A stretch of 64,000 nt of DNA from Burhinus oedicnemus (taxonomy: Eukaryota > Chordata > Aves > Charadriiformes > Burhinidae), in the NCBI GenBank assembly GCA_008921705.1, contig VFFE01009205.1, positions 1,408,276-1,472,275 on the forward strand. The letters are read 5' to 3'. A program made the translations under genes and the position numbers. Shown here piece by piece: positions 51,511-62,291 of this stretch (positions are counted from its first letter, which is position 1; the number at the start of each line of letters is the position of its first letter). The notes beneath the pieces were generated by a model. That model saw only the letters and a program-made list of their open reading frames with translations. It searched no databases and was not told the DNA's origin.

Positions 51511-53823
51511 GGAAAGCCTTCCAAGACCCTCATACCAGAAACTGTTAATTTGTCAGCTGTATTATCAGAAGCAGTTTCCACATGCTTCTCCAGGCCTTTG
51601 AAACTTCGTCGTACATCTATCTCCCTGTAACAACATTTACAGATGCTCTTCTCCAGGCATGTGTAAGGTGCCTGGATGTACGCTATTAGCATAGCAAGCT
51701 CTGTTTGAAATCTTGCCTGGCCTCTACATAACAGCACGTTTAACAAGAAAAATTAATACTTTCTATCCTCCGTATTTCCAAATCATTAAATATAATAAGA
51801 ATAAAGTGAACGTATAAGTACATTTAGTATTACAAAATATTGAATGCTCCTATATTAAGAAACCGGATAACAAGCAACATCAGTATTATGTTGCACATAA
51901 TTCAATAAAACCAATAGCTAAAGAAATTCCGGATTTTCTTTTGCTGCATGGAATCATGAATGCCTCGATGTTTTCAAATGAGACACTTTGTCAATGTTGT
52001 TGCTATCTGATAGTACTTGTTTGGTTTGGGAACCAGCTTTTATTGCAGCTGACAGGAGCCGAGAATTTGAAAGAAGAATAAAGACAGACAAAGGTCTAGT
52101 TTCCTGATCTTTCTGGGGATGTGATGTTCATTTGAGGACAGTGGAACAAGAGCAGCGCTGCAGGCGAGCTGGAGAAGGGGAGCAGAAAATGGCTATAAAC
52201 CAGCTATCGGTGGCTTGTTCAGTACTTGATATTTCAGGCTTTAAAAGCACAGACCCAGACAAATGCCTTGATTTGAGCATATAAAGCTGCCAATGTTAGA
52301 ACTAAGGATGGCAAGATAAGGGTGAACAAACCTTTTCTCTGATATCTCCTGGAGCCTTGCCGTGTTCCAGGTTTTCCTTCGTGGCAACTCAATGCCTCTC
52401 CTCCATGGCACCCTTCCAGTTTGAGAGGTTTCTGCTTTGCAGTGCTGCCCATACAGACAATCCATACATGTGTTTGTAGGGATTTGTGGATAAGCCATGG
52501 GCTATTATTGCTGAAAACAGTCAAGCAACCTTTTTCTTTCCTCTTGCCCATAACTACAATTGCTCATTGTACCTTAAGCTGGAATTTAAGCACCTCTGAA
52601 TATATGCATGCGACAGGATTGTTATCGCAGCTAGGATATTCAGGTGTTATCAAAGGTTGAGTACATTACTTAGTTTAGTAGAATGTGAATGCTCTCTATA
52701 TAGTCACACAAGGGCCACAAATGGAGTCATATATTTGTCTTTTTGTATGTTCTTGTTCATGTATGTTTAAAAGTAAAAATAAATAGATGAAATAGCAGAA
52801 CAGTGACAGAAACTTTGACAATTATCTAGAGAGTACCATAACAACTCTGTTGATTCAATTCTTAAGCTTGGAAATGAGAAGGTTGCTCTGCATCACCAGC
52901 TGCTCAAAAAAACCCAGACAAACACATAAAGAAGGCTCAACTCACATCTTCTGGAAATTGCTATGTTTACCATAGCAATCCACCCAGTTAAAATTAACTC
53001 TTGTGAAGGATCTGATCACTCAGATCACCTGCTATAGCAGAATTTCAGGGACACTGAAATTTGGCATTAAAAGCAAGAGAGCTGCAACCATACTGACTGT
53101 GGATGCACGTGAACCACCCAGGTCATGTTAAAGCCCCCAGGAGTTACCCGGCCAGGGAAGATAACATCCTTTCTGTTTACTGAGGAAGAGCTCACTGAGG
53201 AGCTCAGCCTGCAAGTCTCCTACCTCCCTAAGAAAAACACCTGCAAAGTTCTTGTTTAGCATCCTTTTCATTGACACTTCTATTAAGCATGAATTACTGC
53301 GATTACTACAAGGAGGTAGAAACAAACCTTTCAGTAGCAGAGCTTTGCACAGCCATGTTGTGCATTTAAGTGTTTCAATCTAATCACTCCATGAAATCCG
53401 TCTTCTGTGTCCCCACACGTATTGAGGTAAATCAATTCTAAACAGAACTAGGGATACAGAGCTCAAAAGGAAGTGCTTGGATATAAATGATATAAATTAC
53501 CTCACTTCCTCTCTCTCTCTCAGGACCATTGTTACCCACTATTTAAAATTATGACTCTTTATATTCTTTTCTTCCTTTTTATCCACCTCTGATATACCAA
53601 GTCAGTTTCTACACAATCTAACTTAGAGAGTTTTTTGGACAAGAATGGTTATGTCACATCACTTGTATAAGAATGGGAGTTTCCATAACCAGGAAAGAAG
53701 CATTACACATACTCATTCCTGAAGACAAACTGTGCCATGTCCTCCACCCCTACAGCACTGAGCAGACATAGAAGAGGAGTTACACGGACATTTGCAAATC
53801 TAGGTCTCATATTTGTCCCATGT
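51511..53823. other. Unique non-coding stretch
   Basis: No gene is supported. Frames of 65-105 codons (51320-51746, 52234-52660, 53128-53325) are unrecognised. A (TC)n tract lies at about 53507-53521. Confidence 0.6.
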
Positions 53824-54588
53824 TCATAGAATAGTTTGGGTTGGAAGAGACCTTTAGAGGTCATCATATCTAGTTCAACCCCCCTGCAATGAGCAGGGAC
53901 ATCTTCAACGAGATGAGGTTGCTCAAAGGCCCATCCAACCTAACCTTGAATGTTTCCAGCAATGAGGCATCTACCACCTCTCTGGGCAACCTGTTCCAGT
54001 GTTTCACCATCCTCACTGTAAAAATTTCTTCCTTATATCTAGTCTAAACCTACCCTCTTCAGTTTAAAAGTGTTACCCCTTGTCCTATCGCAACAGGCCC
54101 TGCTAAAAAGTTTGTCCTCATCTTTCTTATAAGCCCTCTTTTAAGTACTGGAAGGTTACTATAAGGTCTCCCTGGAGCCTTCTCTTCTCCAGGCTGAACA
54201 ACCCCAACTCTCTCAGCCTGTCCTCATAGCAGAGGTGCTCTAACCCTCTGATCATCTTTGTGGCCCTCCTCTGGACCCACTCCAACAGGTCCATGTCCTT
54301 CTTGTGCTGCGGACTCCAGAGATGGACACAGTACTCCAGGTGGGGTCTCACCAGAGCAGAGGGGCAGAATCACCTCCCTTGACCTGCTGGCCACACTGCT
54401 TTTGATGCAGCCCAGGATGCGGTTGGCCTTCTGGGCTGCAAGCGCACATTGTCAGCTCACGTCCAGCTTTTCATCCACCAGCATCCCCAAGTCCTTCTCA
54501 GGACCAGCCTTGGCAGGGCTACTGTCAATCCTTTCATCCCCCAGCCTGGATTGATACCAGGGGTTGCCCCAACCCAGGTACAGGACCC
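53824..54588 (-). mobile_element. CR1 LINE, 5'-truncated copy
   Basis: CR1 is the dominant non-LTR retrotransposon of birds. It copies itself through an RNA intermediate using its own reverse transcriptase. This copy lies on the minus strand: its 3' end is at 53824, where the complement ends in the characteristic ATTCTATGA-type terminus, and homology stops at about 54588. The plus-strand sequence runs through the familiar block GTTTGGGTTGGAAGAGACCT, then CTGGGCAACCTGTTCCAGTG, then TCTCTCAGCCTGTCCTCATA. It covers only the C-terminal end of the second reading frame and the short 3' untranslated region of a roughly 4.5-kb parent. 5' truncation is normal for CR1. The relatively clean match to the common avian consensus suggests a younger subfamily than the copy at 58.85 kb. 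Confidence 0.97.
54127..54351 (-). pseudogene. Remnant of CR1 reverse-transcriptase polyprotein C-terminus
   Basis: The longest surviving frame of the CR1 copy around it, 74 codons, is not an independent gene. It carries the hallmark C-terminal motifs of the CR1 second frame: [29 protein letters not shown] and [14 protein letters not shown]. These lie downstream of the reverse-transcriptase catalytic domain. The frame ends at a premature stop after YLKEGL. Homology continues beyond it in another frame, where the HWNRLPREVV motif can be read near 53970-54003, so at least one frameshift or stop has broken the protein. The endonuclease and catalytic reverse-transcriptase domains are absent because the copy is 5'-truncated. 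It is inactive. Confidence 0.93.
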
Positions 54589-55448
54589 ATGTTGTGCTAC
54601 CTGAAGGCCAGTGGTACAATAAGTCTTTTCAAGAGAGGATTCTGTGCTTCGTTTATTGTACAGACCTTCAGAAGCAAGCAAATGACAGAAACAGACATAT
54701 CCTATGAACAATGTTCTCTGTCACAATTTTGCCAATGCATGCTTTGACATCAGAGGAATAGATGTCTTCTTACAGAACATTTATGCTTCATTAGGAAATA
54801 GATACTGCCAAGTGTGGACTGTGGCACGTGTGACTAAGAAGATCATTCTTAGCACTGAAGTAGTGTACTGCAATTCCATGTAGTGAGAAAGGTTTGAGGA
54901 GACGACGCAAGCACTCTGATAGTTGGGCAGTGTGTTTAAGCAAACCTGAGAAAGCTCTGGGAGACCTTCTTTATCACACTTCTTTGGAAAAACCATTCCA
55001 CAGGCTGACATTCATGCTCAGCTGTTATAATCCAAACTTAAAACCCATAACAGGATCTAAGATTTGGGAATCTGGAAAGCCTTATTCTTTAATATGCGTT
55101 TTAAAGAAATACTAGAAAAAACTTTGGCTACAATCAGATTCTAAGAACCCCAGCCATATCTCCCTGCTGTAAAACGGTTTTCTTGCAAACTGTGAAAGAA
55201 TATACTCATTTGTTATTATCGCAGGAACTGAGAAAACATCATCTTTCAGTCACAGATTGTGATGGTGTTATCCATTTTATGTATGTGTATAACTACACAC
55301 GTATACATGTAAAGAAAAACAGATTAAATAGAGCAGGTAAGCATGTAAGTACATATAGAATAAAGACAGGTGTCAGCAAACCCTACCTTAACTGAAATAA
55401 ACTGCCAAAATAAAACATTTAACATAGGGCTGTAGAGCAACTGCTCTC
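54589..55448. other. Unique non-coding stretch
   Basis: No gene is supported. Frames of 70-84 codons are unrecognised. An imperfect inverted repeat of GTATGTGTATA/TACACACGTATAC type lies at about 55281-55308. Confidence 0.6.
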
Positions 55449-55475
55449 TTTTTTTTTTTTTTTTTTTTTTTTTTT
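55449..55475. repeat. Poly-T tract, 27 bases
   Basis: A perfect T27 run followed by pyrimidine-rich sequence to about 55490. It could be the A-tail of a minus-strand insertion lying to the right, but no element or gene copy is recognised there. Confidence 0.9.
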
Positions 55476-57260
55476 CCTTCTTCTCCTGTCCATGTTCTCA
55501 AATTTGGCTAAGACTTGGCAAGGGAAATGTAATGACACTAATTTTATTTAATATTGTCAATCAGCATTTAAAAAACATTTTTCTTCTAAACTCCCCTAGC
55601 TCCTATTTCAAGCCTTTTTTATGGCTATTACGTTTCAATCATTTTAGGAAAATGGATGGAGGTAAAATAGCAAAAAACCATAAGAAATTGCTAAGTTCAG
55701 CAGCACAATTAATGCAGTCATCATTGGCAGGTTGGAAGAAGACAATCAACAATCAATGGCTGGAAGGTGACCTGGCTTCACAGATTTCTGTCATAGCAAT
55801 CGATATTATTCTTACTGCAGACAGGCTACTCTAGATATGTGATGTTTCATCTCAATGGCTTTTATTCTTGTATAAATACTTTAAATAAATAGCACAAGAA
55901 GAACACCTAGGGCTACTTTAAATTACATCCATATCATGCAAAGGTGAAAGTAGTTCCACTTGGCAGAATTCGCCCTTCTGTCCAAGACAAGATACTTTAA
56001 AAGTGAAAAGAGGAACTTAACACAATGTTATTTACACACTGTGCAATTTTGCATTATGCTGTTTTCACATTATCAGAAACCTTTCCCAGTTTGATAGAAT
56101 CTAGCCTTAGTTAAAAGGCAAATTCTTACAATTTCTTTTGTTTCCAACTGAAACTTCATGGACCACTGATTCTATTTACTTGTTACTTTAATAACAATAA
56201 GAACAGTCCCAAAGCAAGTACCATTTTTCTAGGACATTTTTTTTTCCTTTCAGATAATACGGTATAATTCCCTTAAAGATTATATCTGATAAATATAGAA
56301 AAATCATAAAGAAAGCTTTATCCTCCATCCCTTTTTTTCTGATATGTAAACAGACTGGAAGATTATTGTGTAGTTGTTCTGAGATAGAAAATAATACAAA
56401 AATATTGACAAACAATCAGTTTGGGATGTTGTTGACTAGTAACATTACTTATGTTTGGACCAATTTAGTCAGGAGTGCATTGGGCAGATCCTTTACAAAG
56501 ACAGTTCTTCAATTCTTTCCATATATGCAAGGTTTCCCACAGCATTAACATCAGCTTTTTTCATCTCTACACCCACACTAGCTTCTACAGAAGCCTGTGG
56601 GAGCCTTTCCATCAGCAGACAAAGACAAAACTACAAGTTTCTTTCAAGTGCGCTCCGTTAATTTGAGACAGGCAACGAAAATTCCCTTACAACTCTGGAG
56701 AAAAAAAAAAGTTTCAGTGAGCTAATAACTAACTTCCATGCCAGGCACAATATTCTCCAGATACGTCCCAAATAAAAGCAATAAGATAAAATTCTTAAGC
56801 TAGAATGTATTTGTATGGAACAGTAACACACTGTTTAATTATATGAAATCAAATATTTGAATGGCAGTGCGTGACCTTACAATTACTGCTTGAAAACATA
56901 CTTTTAATTATCTCAACAACTGCATCTTAGTAGCTCCTTATGGTACACAGATTGCGAGACAGTTAGGCACCTTCTTCAAAGCCCTGAACATAGGGTGACC
57001 CTGATCACAGAGAGATTTGTCCCCAAGGCTGAGCACTACCGTGCTGGAAGGTCTGAGAGGAGCGGCTCATTGCTTCCCCACGTGCAGATTACATGTGGAA
57101 TCACAGACATGTGGCATGAGTTGCAGAATTATTTTCAGATTTGTTTTGTGGTGGCTATGTTTGCAGCAAATACTGAAAATATTATACTAAATACTGAAAG
57201 CATGCCCATGGCCCCCAGGGATAGACAAGTACATTTTATAATCAAATTACTACATGCTTC
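55476..57260. other. Unique AT-rich non-coding stretch
   Basis: No gene is supported. A frame-free block at about 55840-56180 has AT-rich, repeat-free sequence and could be conserved regulatory DNA. Frames of 60-100 codons elsewhere are unrecognised. Confidence 0.55.
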
Positions 57261-57378
57261 TGGCCCTTAATTCAACAAGCTACACCAGTACACACTTACA
57301 TCCTTACATAAGGGCATACGGAAGCACATGCTTAAGGATAAGCACATCACTATATTTTTTGTATAGCCAGGATCTGGG
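57261..57378. repeat. Possible old MITE-like relic
   Basis: The left end reads GGCCCTTAATTCAACAAG and the right end GATCTGGG. The interior has AAGCACATGCTTAAGGATAAG (about 57323-57343), a mirrored AAGCA/CTTAAG pattern. This arrangement is reminiscent of an old palindromic non-autonomous repeat in reptile and bird genomes, built around AAGCACATGCTTAA words. The copy is diverged and its ends are approximate; I cannot give a reliable family name. Confidence 0.45.
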
Positions 57379-58849
57379 ATAAGAAGAGCAAAATAAATAA
57401 TTTGGACATGTGATATCTTTAGGAGGAGGACAGCGAATCTCATCCAAACCAAAAAGTCCTAGACATTAAACTTCCAATACTAACCAAATGCCTGTTTCAA
57501 ATTATGCTCCAGTCCTGCACCAATTCTTTCAATCTCAAAAAGCTTTAGCATAAAAAGAAAAAAAAAGTTAAAAGCCAAACAGAATGGAAATATATACTCA
57601 GTAACATTATTTGTCTTACAGTAGTTAATGTTACATTCCTTTGGCTCAAGAAAAAAAAAAAATCATATTCAAATTGCTTTTTTAGGGAAAGATTATAAAA
57701 TATCTTTGAAAACAGAGAACATTTTTGCCTCTGATTAATAGGTTTTTTTAATTACAATGGAGGTTCATCACCAAGCTTTCTTGTTGCTAGTCTATTAAAG
57801 AACCTCAAAGTTGCTGAGCAATGTACTTTTAACAGCCGATAAGCATATGCAAGAGTAAGGCCTGTTTTTCAATGCACAGATGTAAGTTATCAAAAGTAAC
57901 TTCATTTGATGTCAGTTTTAATATTCTCCACTTGATATACTTTTGATGACTAACTACTTGACTTGTATTCTTAAAAGCAATAGCCTTTGACTCATAACAC
58001 TCAAAACAAAGAATGGTAACTAGAGTTGCAGTTCATCTAAGCACGTCAGTAGTCTTAGCAACTTTGATAAAGTACTTACATATTTAAAGTTGGGCAGATG
58101 CTTTAGTAATTAGCTGGATCAGGCACAAACCCCAGTAAGTATAGTTAAATTTCCTCACGTTCCATTATATAGAAATCAAGGCATAAAAATTTTTAATGAA
58201 CATCAGAGAACTGTGTCAGCATTGTTCTAGGAGAGCTACAGATTTGTACAGTTTAGATATGTTCTAATTTAAAGATTTCCACAATAGAGAATTAAAAAGA
58301 CCTGAATTATAATTCCTTTAATGGCAGATCACTTGATAACACTGCCATCTCAAGCAGTTCTATTTTAAAATGCATGGTAGTGCAGACAAATACTTTTTGA
58401 AGGAAAAGTGTTTAACATTATCTTTTAACTTTGTCTAATTAGCTGAATACTGTGTTTTTTCACCCTGCAGCTCTTAAAAAGCTGATCTAATTTCACAATG
58501 AACACTTAATGCCATTAAATTTGGAAATAGTTGCATTTGCCAACTCTTGTGCAACCACCATTCATCCCGCTGCACTTACCCCTGGCTTCTGTTTCCTTGG
58601 GAAGGATTCTCTACTTTCTGCCTAGATAAGCTCCTTCCATTAAAAAAACTGTTTTGCTGATTCACAAAAAAAAAAAGTCAGAAAAGTTTCTCTATGGATG
58701 AGTGCAGATATCCTCATACCACTACATCCCAGCTCCTTTTCAAAGGGAGGATGTTTGCCCTCCACATACACGTTCTATCTCTTCAACGGCACTGAAATTC
58801 AGATTCAGAGGAGATTCCACGCTCACCATGTGCCCCTTTGATTCTGCTG
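57379..58849. other. Unique AT-rich non-coding stretch
   Basis: No gene is supported. From 57460 to 58700 there is no frame of 60 codons and only short A runs (about 57563, 57648-57661, 58665-58676). Parts may be conserved regulatory DNA. Confidence 0.55.
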
Positions 58850-59395
58850 AATCACAGAATCACCCAGGACAGATGAGGTGGGAAAGGACCTCTGGAAATC
58901 ACCTAGTCCAACCCCGCTGTTCAAGCAGGGTGCCCAGGACTGTCTCCACTTGGCTTTTTAATATCTCCAAGGGTGGAGACTCCACAACCTCCCTTGGCAA
59001 CATGTTCCAGCGTTCAATCACTGTTATGGTAAAAAAGGCTCTCATATTTAAACAGGATGTCCTGTATTTCAGTCTATGCCCATTGTCTCTCATCTTTTCA
59101 CTTCGCACCACCACAAAGAGCCTGGCCCTTTGTCTGCTTTACTCCCCATACCATCAGGTATTTATTCACACTGACGAGGTCCCCCTGAGCCTTCTCAAGG
59201 CTGAAAAATCCCAGCTCTCTCAGCCTCTCCTCATACAACAAATGCTCCAAAACCTTTATCATCTTTGTAGCCTTTTGCTGGACTCACTCCAATATGCCCA
59301 CATCCCTTTTACTACTACTTCTGTGCCCGAATTGGACACAGCACTCCAGATGTGTTCTCACCACTACCAAGCAGAAGGGGAACACAAGTCCTTAC
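58850..59395 (-). mobile_element. CR1 LINE, 5'-truncated older copy
   Basis: A second CR1 copy lies in the same orientation as the one at 53.8 kb. Its 3' end is at 58850, where the plus strand begins AATCACAGAATCACCCAGGA. It passes through AAAGGACCTCTGGAAATCAC, CTTGGCAACATGTTCCAGCG and CTCTCTCAGCCTCTCCTCAT, and homology fades at about 59395. The 3' part differs clearly from the first copy (short, AT-rich interior with a GGTGGAGACTCCACAACCTC block), so it belongs to another, apparently older subfamily. It keeps only the C-terminal coding end and 3' terminus. The 236-codon plus-strand frame crossing it (58702-59412) is antisense and not a gene. Confidence 0.95.
58899..59114 (-). pseudogene. Remnant of CR1 polyprotein C-terminus (second copy)
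   Basis: A 71-codon frame covers the extreme C-terminus of the CR1 second reading frame. It shows the conserved ERWNMLPREVVESPPLEI motif (ancestrally a WNRLPREVV-type motif) followed by a LeuXXhydrophobic helix, as expected just before the CR1 stop codon. Upstream coding sequence is interrupted: the RRLRGDL-type region (about 59180-59230) is in a different, broken frame. Catalytic domains are missing through 5' truncation. It is inactive. Confidence 0.88.
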
Positions 59396-60149
59396 CACCA
59401 TTTGCGAAGTAAGTTTATTCTTCAAAAAAGCCAGCACACCACTTAAGCGTAGGCTGTGGGCACAGGTTTCCTTCCAAGGCCAGCTCCGCGAGCAGGTTGA
59501 TGACTAACCCGAAATGCCTGTCACCACTTCCCTAGTAGAGGGTATAGACACTTGATAGAGCTCAGGCAAAATGAACAGAACTTGCTTACAGTTTACACAA
59601 CTAGTCTATGACAATCCAGCTGTGCTTACCTGACATGAGCCAAGCCCCCTGGCACACCAGCAAAGGCCTGGGAATTCCCTGGAATGTACAGGGAATGGGA
59701 ATCCTCGCCTGGGAGCAGGAGCTTCTTTCAGTGAAGCAGCTAGATTTTGAAGAGGAGGTCTCTCCACAGCTTAACTCATTAGCAGTTTTGAGCAGATTTT
59801 CTGCACAGTGACAATCTCCACTTGATGATATGTTCTCATTGCTCCAAAACCAGGGAAGCCGATTTTGGCAGCAGTGACAATACTGCTGCACATCTCTGAA
59901 AATACATCTGTAGCAACACGCACGGCTGGGTCTGCTGGAAATGAAATACTAATATAATTGATTAATCATGACAGCTATTGAGCATTTCACCAGTTAGGAG
60001 GATAAATACATTACGCAGTAAGAGAGACATTGCCTCAACCTTTCTTTGACTCTATTACAGCAGAGAGCAAGCAGGTCCCAGCCGGAGAAAGGGGCCCTCA
60101 GCACCTATAAACTGCCTGAGACATGTCTGCATACATTTTAGACAAACAC
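59396..60149. other. Unique non-coding stretch
   Basis: No gene is supported. Opposed frames of 96 codons minus (59601-59891) and 67 codons plus (59608-59811) are mutually exclusive and unrecognised. Confidence 0.55.
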
Positions 60150-60320
60150 TTCGTTGAAGCCGGGCAATTGTTTTTTCTGCCATTTTCATTTTCCGTTTGC
60201 TTACTCAACCTCCGCAGCCCCTTTGTTGCCTGGTAATAGGTGAGACGGGCAAATACGGGCTTCGGGCACTGGAACGAAAGGGCCTTTCATGTCGTCGGCA
60301 CCGCAGAATGAGCAAGCAGT
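60150..60320. promoter_or_regulatory. CpG-dense patch with X-box-like motif
   Basis: About 12 CpGs fall in 170 bases, far above the neighbouring DNA. Inside is GTTGCCTGGTAAT (60225-60237), close to the RFX-factor X-box GTTGCCATGGTAAC with one base missing from the spacer. An isolated CpG-dense patch with such a motif could be an enhancer, an alternative promoter of a ciliary-type gene or a non-coding RNA start. No frame supports a coding exon. Confidence 0.35.
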
Positions 60321-62269
60321 GTAAGCCCTCTCCACAGTTTACATACTGTAGTGGCCTGCTATAGAAACTATGTAATTTGGTTTGCTTTGTTATTTGATAA
60401 ACGGCAAGGAAAGCTTTGTAGCATGTTGACTGACCCTACTTGTAAGGTCATAGGCCAGCGCCGGAGTGAGAGGACAGGGCTGTCTGCGTGGTCCCAGCAT
60501 GCCTCGAGATTGCCTGGGAGAAAGCAGGCTTTATTAGAGGTACAAAGAGCTTGCGGTGAAGGGCAGCAGGTCTTCATCATGAAAAAATATTGGGGGAGTT
60601 TTCAACAAAAAAATACCAACAAGTCTTAATGCGTAATGTAGCACGTAATGCACCATACAGAACAGTAAGTCACATAAATAATATTACCTACTGACAAATC
60701 TACAGTCTAGCCCACCACTGATTGCTCCTTTTTTGACCCAATCCTACACACTTTTTCACCTTGGACATGCCTGTTCAAAACATGAGTTGTAAAACTCAGT
60801 CTTTCATTTATATTTGAGAAAAATATATTGGAGTGAAAGGTGCGTTCGCTTCACTAGGCTGTTACTTGTGGCAACACCCGAGGAGGAATGAAGAAACAGA
60901 GTATAGAGAAGATGCAAGTCAGCCTGTTCGTATCAGCTTTTACCTCCAAGAGCCACTCATGACACAAATTTGTTAAGTGGAGAATATGCCCAACATTGGC
61001 TCTGAATAAGGGGAACTACTGTACCCTAGTTAGTTGAAACATGTGGAAATGGAAAAGAAAAGGAATTTTAGCCAACAATGTCCATCCCTGCTATGTTCTC
61101 CCCCTTCTCTCACTCCCCTCATACACCTGTGGGATCACAAACCAGGCTCTTCCTTTTACAGGTCTGAATTGGCCGATATATATTAAAAAAGTTTGTAAAA
61201 CATATCAAGAGCCTGCACAGCGTCAGTGTGCTGCAGCACAGAGAGCAGACTGGGTAGAAGCAATCTGAAACAGGACTGTCCACCTAGCACTAAAGAAAGG
61301 CTTTGAATCGGGAGTACAATTATAATTACTGTTACAAGCTGTTGCATTTTTATATATGGCAATTTTTCCCCTGTGGAAGCATCTGGCTTACTCTAGTTCA
61401 AAGCCCTGTATTTCATACATACAGTTACATCTGTCCTACCTCTGAGAATGCACTGACACCATCAAGGACCTGACCCTGAAGACATTCCATGGAAACATCA
61501 AGTTAATGGGAGTAGCTACTGTATAAGAAAATTTTGGCTCTCCACTGTGGAGTATACAGGGCAAAAATTCAGTTGTCATTTTAGTCGATGCCTCCTGATA
61601 TACAATCAACATAATATTCTGAGATGAGTACAGATTACTGACTTGTACCATCATTCAAAGCACTGCAAATCCAAAGTCCCTTTATAACAGAGGGTGGGAA
61701 GTTTGCAGTGATAGCAAAGGAACTGTGATGACCCTGAGCCACAACGGCTCCGACCAGCTGGGGAGACGCTGATCACATGCAGCTCCAGCTCAAGGAGCGG
61801 GCTCAGCGCTCGAGAGGAGCCTGCTGCCAAATGACAGATGTGCGACAGAGATACAAATCAGTGCATGGGAAGCCTGCGCATTACAGCTGGAATTTACACC
61901 TACCATTTTCATAGCAGATACAACTTAAGACAAACTGAGATCCCTCTTGTGAATCATTTGGCTTCCTTCTTATTTATTTTACTTTATTCTGTACCAGCTC
62001 AGTTTTTCCGAGTCAGGGAGGAGCGCTAAGTGGAAATTCCTTGTTAGTCACTTGGTCAGAGCTGGACTACAGAGAGAGTCTTACCAAGAATCTCTCAAAA
62101 CACAGAACAAGGGCTGAATTAGCTCAGGAAAGCTCACCTGGAAGCAAGCTGTTACAAAAGGGGCACTGAATTTTGACAGGCAAAGGATGAGACTTAGTTA
62201 AAGCTAGAGAGAGGGAAGAGAGGAAGAAGTTAAATGCTATTTGGGAACACGCAAAACATAAATAACTCA
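60321..62269. other. Unique non-coding stretch
   Basis: No gene is supported. Frames of 63-92 codons (60351-60629, 61041-61268, 61436-61654, 61838-62029) are unrecognised. About 61460-61550 holds CTGACCCTGAAG and TCAAGTTAATGGGAGT, weakly like an old inverted-repeat relic. Confidence 0.55.
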
Positions 62270-62291
62270 AAATATTAAATATTTAATATTT
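62270..62291. repeat. Perfect 22-bp AT palindrome
   Basis: AAATATTAAAT is followed immediately by its exact reverse complement, giving a perfect palindrome with no spacer. It could extrude as a cruciform or bind a dimeric factor, but AT-rich palindromes also arise by chance. Confidence 0.9.

Noticed and set aside
54258..54554. 98-codon plus-strand frame
   Set aside because: It is antisense to the CR1 copy at 53.8-54.6 kb.
55449..55490. Minus-strand retroposon marked by T27
   Set aside because: No element or gene copy is recognisable to the right, and no target-site duplication is obvious.
58702..59412. 236-codon plus-strand frame, the longest in the window
   Set aside because: Most of it is antisense to a CR1 copy on the minus strand; the CR1 explanation is much stronger than a new gene.
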